A stretch of DNA of 64,000 nucleotides, taken from Moraxellaceae bacterium. GTDB lineage: Bacteria > Pseudomonadota > Gammaproteobacteria > Pseudomonadales > Moraxellaceae. The stretch spans positions 1 to 64,000 of the forward strand of contig JAQZBP010000003.1 in assembly GCA_029237815.1 (NCBI GenBank), given 5' to 3'. Position 1 is the stretch's first letter; every line of letters begins with the position of its first letter. The notes below the pieces were generated by a model. The model searched no databases. It saw only the letters and a list, made by a program, of their open reading frames with translations, and was not told the origin of the DNA. Below are positions 58,471 to 64,000 of the stretch, piece by piece. The position numbers and the translations under genes are program-made.

Positions 58471-60143
58471 CAGGCCGCCTGCGCCGCGCTGACGGGATAG
58501 CCGAGCTCGGCCATGCTGTCTTCGGCAATCTCGAGCATGCTGTCGCCCATGGGCTTGCCTGCCTCGAGGCTCTCGAGGAAATAGTCGACGCTGGAGATGG
58601 CATCCGCCAGGGTTTCCATCTCCGCCATCCCCGGCTGCTGCTCGCTGCTCAGCATGCGCTCCTCGATGTAGCGCGCCGCAACCCGCAGCACACCGGCGCC
58701 CCGTCCGATCCCGAGGAACGAGAGGCCGCCCACCACCGACTGCAGCGTGGCCGGAACATTGGTCAGATGCATGAGGTCGCGGTTCGATTCCAGATAGGAG
58801 CTGAGGGCGCGCTTGGCAAGCGAAAGTCCGGAGCGGGATTCCGCGACCAGCAAGGCGCGCGCCTCGTCGAGCTGATGGAGAGAGATGCGCGAGTTGTTGA
58901 CCTCGGTGTCAGCCCCGGGCGTCACGCGCCGCACCAGGCCGGCAACGGAGTTCTCGACGCTCATCAGGGCGTCCACCAGCCCGTCGAGCGCCTGCTGCGC
59001 TGGCGCGCCCTCCCAGGAGCGGACGGCGTCCGCCTGGCGTCGCACGGCCTTGCCGTCATCGACCAGTCCGAGCATGACCAGCGTCTGCGACATGCGGCCC
59101 AGGCTGTCGGCCATGGCGGTATAGCTTTCCCCATCGTTCTTGCTGCCGCGCGACATCACGTCCAGGGTTTCCTTGACCTGCGCCAGCTCGTCCCGCACCG
59201 CCTCGGCGACAGTCCTGATGACCGAGCCGCCTGGCCCGCACATCAGCTCGTACTCGGCATGCATCTGCGCTTGTGTCAGGCAGTGCTGGAGACCGAAGGC
59301 TGCCTTGACCTGCCCAACCTTGGTGCCGCTGTCGGCCAGGCTGGCCACGAAGAGGCAGTCACCCAGCAGGCGACGATCCTGCGCGCCGTTGCCATCGTTC
59401 TGCGCCAGCGCCTTGAGCTGACGGTCGAGCTGGCCCAGCAGCGCCTTGCGCGGCACATTGACCTCGACACCGTTCTGGAGTGCCTCGAGGGCGGCCGATG
59501 CCGCCCACCACAGCAACGCCTGCGGACGCTGGCCGCACACCTGCAGCGCTCTCTCGCAGGCCCGGCTCATCATGCGGAAATGGGGAATATCGCCCTGGTC
59601 GCGCAGCACGGCAATAAGGCCGGTCTGGTACATGAGGCGTGCACGGCGGACGAGGCCGTCAAGCTGGGCCGGCGTCAGTTCGAGCGTGTTGCCGGCAGGA
59701 GCCGCCGGGAGCTGGCCGAGCCCGAGGAAACTGCCCTCGGGCAGCGCAGGCAGGTGCAGTGCCGCCCGCACCTGGTTGATGGCGGGGCCAAGCAGCTGCG
59801 GCCATTGCGCCTGGCCGAGCTGGACATACTCGAGGTAGCGACCGAGCACCATGACGCCCTGCCCCAGCGCTGCGAAATCATCATCGACGGCATCGGCGCC
59901 CCTGGCCTGCACTTGCTGGAGCAACCGGGTCAGCGCATCCGCGAGTTCGATGGCGCCGGGCAACTCGGCGAGCTGGACGGCACCCAGGACCTGAGCCATG
60001 GCTTCCACCGACGAGGCCAGGATCGCCGGATTCTCGCGATCCTCGACATAGGAGCCGACCTGCGCCTCAACCTGCTCCAGGTTGACGTCCACCTCGGGCC
60101 TGATGAGGTTGAGGGAGGCGAGATTGGGAACAAGGGCCATCAT
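58470..60143 (-). CDS. fimL: FimL-like protein (type IV pilus / cAMP regulation)
   Basis: This 557-residue cytoplasmic protein is all-helical and resembles the N-terminal Hpt-like region of the ChpA chemosensory kinase, without kinase or receiver domains. In Pseudomonas aeruginosa FimL (about 556 residues, encoded beside nudC) links the Chp system to the polar protein FimV and raises cAMP, promoting twitching and virulence gene expression. Length, composition and nudC neighbour all fit. I see no phosphorylatable His motif of the HxxKG kind. No pilus genes are in the window. Confidence 0.85.
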   Translation of the reverse strand: MMALVPNLASLNLIRPEVDVNLEQVEAQVGSYVEDRENPAILASSVEAMAQVLGAVQLAELPGAIELADALTRLLQQVQARGADAVDDDFAALGQGVMVLGRYLEYVQLGQAQWPQLLGPAINQVRAALHLPALPEGSFLGLGQLPAAPAGNTLELTPAQLDGLVRRARLMYQTGLIAVLRDQGDIPHFRMMSRACERALQVCGQRPQALLWWAASAALEALQNGVEVNVPRKALLGQLDRQLKALAQNDGNGAQDRRLLGDCLFVASLADSGTKVGQVKAAFGLQHCLTQAQMHAEYELMCGPGGSVIRTVAEAVRDELAQVKETLDVMSRGSKNDGESYTAMADSLGRMSQTLVMLGLVDDGKAVRRQADAVRSWEGAPAQQALDGLVDALMSVENSVAGLVRRVTPGADTEVNNSRISLHQLDEARALLVAESRSGLSLAKRALSSYLESNRDLMHLTNVPATLQSVVGGLSFLGIGRGAGVLRVAARYIEERMLSSEQQPGMAEMETLADAISSVDYFLESLEAGKPMGDSMLEIAEDSMAELGYPVSAAQAA

Positions 60144-60347
60144 TGCTGTCCTGAGCTGTTTTTCTTGATCCGGGCGGTTGGCATCAGGGCCATGCCGCGC
60201 GGGCCCGCAATGCCAAGGGCATCAGGGGCGAATCTTATTGGTCGGGTGACTCTGGCACGGCATGGAAATCAGGTCAATTTTGTCGTGCAAGTCTTTGACG
60301 CGTTTCAAAAAACGCCGGGAATTCCGCACGGGTCCGGGTAGCCGCAA

Positions 60348-61070
60348 TCAGCCCAGGTCCAGTTGCCGCCATAGGCACTGGCCACCGGCGGACTTGTCCA
60401 GCGCCAGCAGCCGGGTTTCATGACGCTCCAGTTCATGCGCATCCGCACGGATCACCGGAAGCGGCATGCGTCCCGCCGCCAGGCGCCGGATCCCTTCGGC
60501 ACGCTGGCTGCCCTCCCCCTGCGAATCGTCGCTGCCCAGGGCAAGGCCGACCTGGCCCCCGGTCATGGCGAGGTACACCTCGGCCAGGATCTCCGCATCG
60601 AGCAAGGCGCCGTGATAGGTGCGATCGCGCTGGTCCGCGCCATAGCGCCGCGCCAGCGCGTCGAGGTTGTTCTTCTGCCCCGGGTGCTTGCCGCGCGCCA
60701 TCACCAAAGTATCGAGAACGCTGCAAACCTCGGTCATGGGGGGCCAGCCGCGACCGAGCAGCCTGATCTCGTTATTCAGGAAACCGATGTCGAAGGGAGC
60801 GTTATGGATGACGAGTTCGGCGCCACGAACGAAGTCCATGAACTCGTCCGCGATGGCGGAGAACACGGGCTTGTCCACCAGAGACTCATTGGTAATGCCA
60901 TGGACGGCAATGGCCTCCGCCTCGATCTCGCGCTGCGGATTCACGTAGTGATGGAATACCCGCCCGGTCAGGCGCCGGTTCACGAGCTCCAGGCAACCGA
61001 CTTCGATGAGCCGGTGCCCCTGTCCGGGATCGAGGCCCGTCGTTTCCGTATCGAGCACTACCTGACGCAT
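60348..61070 (-). CDS. dnaQ: DNA polymerase III epsilon subunit
   Basis: This 240-residue proofreading 3'-5' exonuclease has Exo I LDTETTGLDPG, Exo II in IHNAPFDIGFLN and Exo III YHGALLDAEILAEVYL (the DEDDh type). The C-terminal tail, about 60 residues, binds polymerase subunit alpha. The start codon overlaps the rnhA stop (TGATG), the common rnhA-dnaQ pair, here in the same orientation. Length is usual. Confidence 0.96.
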   Translation of the reverse strand: MRQVVLDTETTGLDPGQGHRLIEVGCLELVNRRLTGRVFHHYVNPQREIEAEAIAVHGITNESLVDKPVFSAIADEFMDFVRGAELVIHNAPFDIGFLNNEIRLLGRGWPPMTEVCSVLDTLVMARGKHPGQKNNLDALARRYGADQRDRTYHGALLDAEILAEVYLAMTGGQVGLALGSDDSQGEGSQRAEGIRRLAAGRMPLPVIRADAHELERHETRLLALDKSAGGQCLWRQLDLG

Positions 61071-61525
61071 CAGCTCACCGCCTTGGGATGTCCCAGCATT
61101 TCATCGATGGCCTGGTTGGCCAACTGATCCGCAATCTCGTTGCCTTCATGACCACTGTGTCCTTTCACCCAGCGCCACTCCACGGTGTGACGCGCCGCCT
61201 CCGCCTCGAGCCGCTGCCAGAGATCCACGTTCTTGACGGGCTGCCGTGCCGAATTCTTCCAGCCCTTGGCCTTCCATCCGGCCAACCATTCCGTCATGCC
61301 CTTCTTGACGTACTCGGAATCCGTCCAGACGGTCACGCGGCAAGGGCGACGCAGGGTCGCCAGCGCCTCGATGGCGCCGGTCAGTTCCATGCGGTTGTTG
61401 GTGGTCTGTTCCGCAGCCCCGAAAAGACGGCGCTCGTGATCGCCACTGCGCAGCAAGGCGCCCCATCCGCCCGGGCCCGGATTGCCGCGGCAGGCGCCAT
61501 CACAATAAATATCGACATCACTCAT
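61070..61525 (-). CDS. rnhA: Ribonuclease HI
   Basis: This 151-residue endonuclease degrades the RNA of RNA:DNA hybrids. Catalytic acids sit in [31 protein letters not shown] and [11 protein letters not shown], and the basic handle [12 protein letters not shown] is present. It overlaps the upstream methyltransferase gene by 8 bases and dnaQ by 1. Confidence 0.97.
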   Translation of the reverse strand: MSDVDIYCDGACRGNPGPGGWGALLRSGDHERRLFGAAEQTTNNRMELTGAIEALATLRRPCRVTVWTDSEYVKKGMTEWLAGWKAKGWKNSARQPVKNVDLWQRLEAEAARHTVEWRWVKGHSGHEGNEIADQLANQAIDEMLGHPKAVS

Positions 61526-62330
61526 TTTTGTCCGCGTCCATCATCCAGCGCCTCACCCGGGCCTCGGTCGCCAGGACAGGCGCCGGCGCCGGGTAGCGCG
61601 TTCCCGGCCTCCACTCGATCCGGGTCATGCACGACACATGTTTTCGTGCCAGCAATACATAAGAGGCGCCGCCCTGACTCCAGTAACGACGCCCCAGTAC
61701 CTCAAGCCAGCTGAAGCGGCGGCGTATGCTGTCATGGTTGATGGGCGGAATGAAGCACGCACTTTCAAGTCCCACCACCTCAAGCCCAAGCAGCGCCAGC
61801 CAGTCCGCGAGTCGTTGCGGACTGAGCGGCCGGCGCAGCCAGGGCAGCTCGGCCCAGGGCAGCCGGAACATGCGGGTGAGCCCCCACAGGCTCCAGGGAT
61901 TGAAGCCGACGATGAGAAGGTGCCCTTCGGGAATCAACACTCTTGCAGCCTCGCGCAACAGCGCGTGCGGGCTGCGCGCACCATCCAGGCCGTGATGAAT
62001 GAATACGAGATCAAGACTGTCCTTGGCGAAAGGCAGCTGTTCGGGCTCCGCGCGAAGGCCGCTCATACCCGCCACCTCGGGCGTGGTGACATCGACAACA
62101 CAGCGGTGCCGGATGGGGCAGCCGGCGAGCAACTCCCCCGGCACCACCTGCCCGATCTGGAGCGCGTGGTAACCGAAGAGTTCTGGCACGATGCGGGAAA
62201 TCAGCTGCTGCTCGCGACCGAGCAGGTATTGCCCGAGCCCACCCGCGAACCATTGTCGGAAATCGGGCTGGAGGTCGTGCTGCACATCACTGCGGAAAAT
62301 CCTGGGCAATTCCATCGGTGACACCTGCAA
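61518..62330 (-). CDS. yafS: SAM-dependent methyltransferase, YafS type
   Basis: This 270-residue class I methyltransferase-like protein has a weak motif I region ([15 protein letters not shown]), [11 protein letters not shown] (motif II-III) and a YafS-like [14 protein letters not shown] segment. Position between gloB and rnhA equals E. coli yafS. The substrate is not known. The ATG at 62330 or MELPRIF at 62315 may be used. The glycine-rich SAM loop is degenerate, so activity is not assured. Confidence 0.85.
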   Translation of the reverse strand: MQVSPMELPRIFRSDVQHDLQPDFRQWFAGGLGQYLLGREQQLISRIVPELFGYHALQIGQVVPGELLAGCPIRHRCVVDVTTPEVAGMSGLRAEPEQLPFAKDSLDLVFIHHGLDGARSPHALLREAARVLIPEGHLLIVGFNPWSLWGLTRMFRLPWAELPWLRRPLSPQRLADWLALLGLEVVGLESACFIPPINHDSIRRRFSWLEVLGRRYWSQGGASYVLLARKHVSCMTRIEWRPGTRYPAPAPVLATEARVRRWMMDADKNE

Positions 62331-62405
62331 TGCGAGTGGGCATGGCCTTCGACGGACTACACTCGATATCCTGTCGAAGCCACTCTTGCCGCGAATCCTG
62401 CCATC

Positions 62406-63173
62406 ATGCCTTGCCAGTTATTGCCACTTCCAGCCCTGCAGGACAACTACATATGGTGCCTTTCCCGTGACGGCGAGGCGCTGGTGGTCGATCCCGGTGA
62501 TGCCGATGTGGTCGAGCACTGGCTTGCCGCCGAGGGCCTTACACTGACCGCGATCCTGATCACGCACCATCACTACGATCATGTGGGCGGTCTCCAGCTC
62601 CTCAAGGATAGACACCAGCCCGTCGTCTACGGTCCGGAGGAAGACATCCAGGGGATCGACCGGCTCCTCCATGGCGGAGAAAGCCTGGGCGTGAGGCCGG
62701 CCGGAGAGATCCGGGTACTTGCCGTACCGGGACATACCCGCGCCCACATTGCCTATTGGCTGCCCGGGCATGACATCCTGTTCTGCGGGGACACCCTTTT
62801 CAGTGCCGGCTGCGGTCGCCTCTTCGAAGGCTCGGCCGAACAACTCCATGCCTCGCTGCAGACGATCGCCAGGCTTCCCGACAGCACCCGAATCTGCTGC
62901 ACCCACGAATACACGCTGGCCAACCTCCGCTTCGCCGCCGAAATAGAACCCGGCAACGCCAGTCGCATCGAGCGGGAAGCCGAGGTGCGGCAATTGCGGA
63001 GCACGAACCTGCCCAGCCTTCCCGTAAGCCTTGGCCGCGAAAAAACCTACAACCCCTTCCTGCGCTGTCATGAACCATCGGTGGTAAGCCGCGTAATCCG
63101 GGAAATCGGCCATCCTCTCGCTCCCGGACTCCCGGTATTCGCCGCGCTACGCTCCTGGAAGGACCACTTCTGA
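62406..63173 (+). CDS. gloB: Hydroxyacylglutathione hydrolase (glyoxalase II)
   Basis: This 255-residue metallo-beta-lactamase-fold enzyme hydrolyses S-lactoylglutathione in methylglyoxal detoxification. The metal motif is THHHYDHVGG. Further ligands sit in PGHTRAHIAYW, FCGDTLFSAGCGR and CTHEYTLANLRFA. A C-terminal glutathione-binding helix ends the protein. Divergent from yafS. Confidence 0.96.
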   Translation: MPCQLLPLPALQDNYIWCLSRDGEALVVDPGDADVVEHWLAAEGLTLTAILITHHHYDHVGGLQLLKDRHQPVVYGPEEDIQGIDRLLHGGESLGVRPAGEIRVLAVPGHTRAHIAYWLPGHDILFCGDTLFSAGCGRLFEGSAEQLHASLQTIARLPDSTRICCTHEYTLANLRFAAEIEPGNASRIEREAEVRQLRSTNLPSLPVSLGREKTYNPFLRCHEPSVVSRVIREIGHPLAPGLPVFAALRSWKDHF

Positions 63174-63251
63174 CCCCGCAAAGCATTCGAAAGACCTAAG
63201 AAAATTATGTGATTTGGTTACTAAATCGCCAAATTGCGGCCGGGTTTTTGC

Positions 63252-63280
63252 TTGCTGCCCCCGGGGGTGGCCCATAGAAT
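63252..63280 (+). promoter_or_regulatory. Sigma-70 promoter for mltD
   Basis: TTGCTG (63252-63257), exactly 17 bases, then TAGAAT (63275-63280), 37 bases before the mltD ATG. The spacer contains CCCCCGGGGG. The -10 is good and the -35 is partial. Confidence 0.55.
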
Positions 63281-63317
63281 CCCCGCAAATTCGCCATTTC
63301 CGTGAGTACCCCCCAGG

Positions 63318-64000
63318 ATGCGTTCCGGCTTTTATCTCCCCGGGCATTGCCTGCATGGCGTCGCCATTCGCTCGATAGCGGCAGCCATTTGCCTCGTCCT
63401 GACTACCCCGGTTCAGGCGGGCTGGCTGAGCCGAAGCGCCTCCCCCGCCCCCACGTCTTCGACTGCTCCCGTTGTAACGACTGCCACCTCGACCCCCATC
63501 AGTGCCTTGGCCGTGGTCAATGCGGCGCCGGATGCCGGCGTTCCACCACGCCCGGAAGATCTGACTGAAGCACCCGGCAACTCCGAAGAGGAGCTTGTCA
63601 CCGCCGATGATCCGGGCCTTGCGCCCGATGCCGTACCGGATTCCGGGGAGGAAGACGAGGCCGCAGATGTCGCCGATCTCGTCGCTGAAGAAGAAGATGC
63701 GGCAGAAGCCGATGGCAGTGTGGTCCTGCTGCCCGATGTCGAGGAATCCGACCTTGGCCTCGTCGACACCCTCGACCAGCTGAGCGCCGAACAGCTGGCG
63801 GCGCAGGGCGACCTGTGGGAGCGCCTGCGCAAGGGCTTCCAGATGGATACCTCTGTCGACAACGAGCGCATCTCCATCCAGCGCAACTGGTACCTGCGCA
63901 ACAACGACTACCTCGAGCGCGTCGCGCGCCGTGCCACCCGCTATCTGCATTACACGGTCAGCGTGGCCGAACAGCGCAACCTGCCAACCGAGCTCGCCCT
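63318..64000 (+). CDS. mltD: Membrane-bound lytic murein transglycosylase D, N-terminal part (cut by window edge)
   Basis: The frame from ATG 63318 is open to the end of the window (227 codons plus two bases). After an exported N-terminus (IRSIAAAICLVLTTPVQA) comes about 110 residues of Pro/Ala/Glu/Asp-rich linker. MltD sequence then follows (DLWERLRKGFQMD; RNNDYLERVARRATRYL; EQRNLPTELAL). MltD cleaves peptidoglycan glycan strands and normally carries C-terminal LysM repeats, which lie outside. No classical lipobox is visible, unlike E. coli MltD. It lies beside gloB, as in E. coli and Pseudomonas. Confidence 0.92.
   Translation, partial: MRSGFYLPGHCLHGVAIRSIAAAICLVLTTPVQAGWLSRSASPAPTSSTAPVVTTATSTPISALAVVNAAPDAGVPPRPEDLTEAPGNSEEELVTADDPGLAPDAVPDSGEEDEAADVADLVAEEEDAAEADGSVVLLPDVEESDLGLVDTLDQLSAEQLAAQGDLWERLRKGFQMDTSVDNERISIQRNWYLRNNDYLERVARRATRYLHYTVSVAEQRNLPTELA

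Overview
The window is a high-GC gammaproteobacterial chromosome segment made almost entirely of housekeeping genes. It has no insertion sequence, prophage gene, CRISPR array, rRNA or recognisable tRNA. Gene content and order resemble Pseudomonas and its relatives. The markers are the gyrA-serC-pheA-hisC-tyrA/aroA-cmk-rpsA supraoperon, ubiG-mupP-yciK, smc-zipA-ligA, pabB-thrH-cysH-cysB, fimL-nudC and gloB-yafS-rnhA-dnaQ. A Fil-like locus of the type annotated in Acinetobacter and marine gammaproteobacteria, plus a pair of TPR-glycosyltransferase-like genes, make a true Pseudomonas uncertain. I would say Pseudomonadales or a nearby lineage.

Layout. 1-10.2 kb (minus strand): rpsA (cut by the window edge), cmk, a fused tyrA-aroA, hisC, pheA, serC and gyrA, many of them overlapping or nearly touching. 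10.4-12.5 kb (plus): ubiG, mupP and yciK. 12.6-18.5 kb (minus): rluB, scpB, scpA, trpS (TTG start), yciO and rnm. 18.6-22 kb (plus): yciB, yciI, a Pro/Ala-rich membrane protein and mnmC. 22-30.7 kb (minus): an orphan gene, ligA, zipA, smc and two GntR/FCD regulators. 31-33.1 kb (plus): cysI and a DUF934 gene. 33.2-41.8 kb (minus): a seven-gene exported-protein locus. 42-57.6 kb: pabB, thrH, cysH, cysB, a TauE/SafE permease, a DAHP synthase gene between two TPR-glycosyltransferase-like paralogues, nfuA, metH, a DUF2970 gene and sohB. 57.6-64 kb: nudC, fimL, dnaQ, rnhA, a YafS-type methyltransferase, gloB and the 5' part of mltD.

How the genes work together. Aromatic biosynthesis is represented by DAHP synthase, EPSP synthase, prephenate dehydrogenase, chorismate mutase/prephenate dehydratase, an aromatic/histidinol-phosphate aminotransferase and PabB. 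Sulphur metabolism is represented by CysI, the DUF934 partner, an APS-reductase-type CysH, CysB, a TauE/SafE permease, MetH and the Fe-S carrier NfuA. Chromosome maintenance and division are covered by GyrA, SMC, ScpA, ScpB, ZipA, LigA, DnaQ and RnhA.

The least understood part is 33.2-41.8 kb. Two tandem secreted proteins share an almost identical N-terminus after their signal peptides and a conserved C-terminal end. They are followed by an exported C39-type cysteine peptidase, two outer-membrane barrel proteins (one FadL/OmpP1-like), an exported protein and a large lipoprotein. Contents and order match what I recall as the filA-F 'putative pilus' locus. I propose that the peptidase processes the shared N-terminal motif. 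No intergenic gap in the window exceeds about 300 bases.
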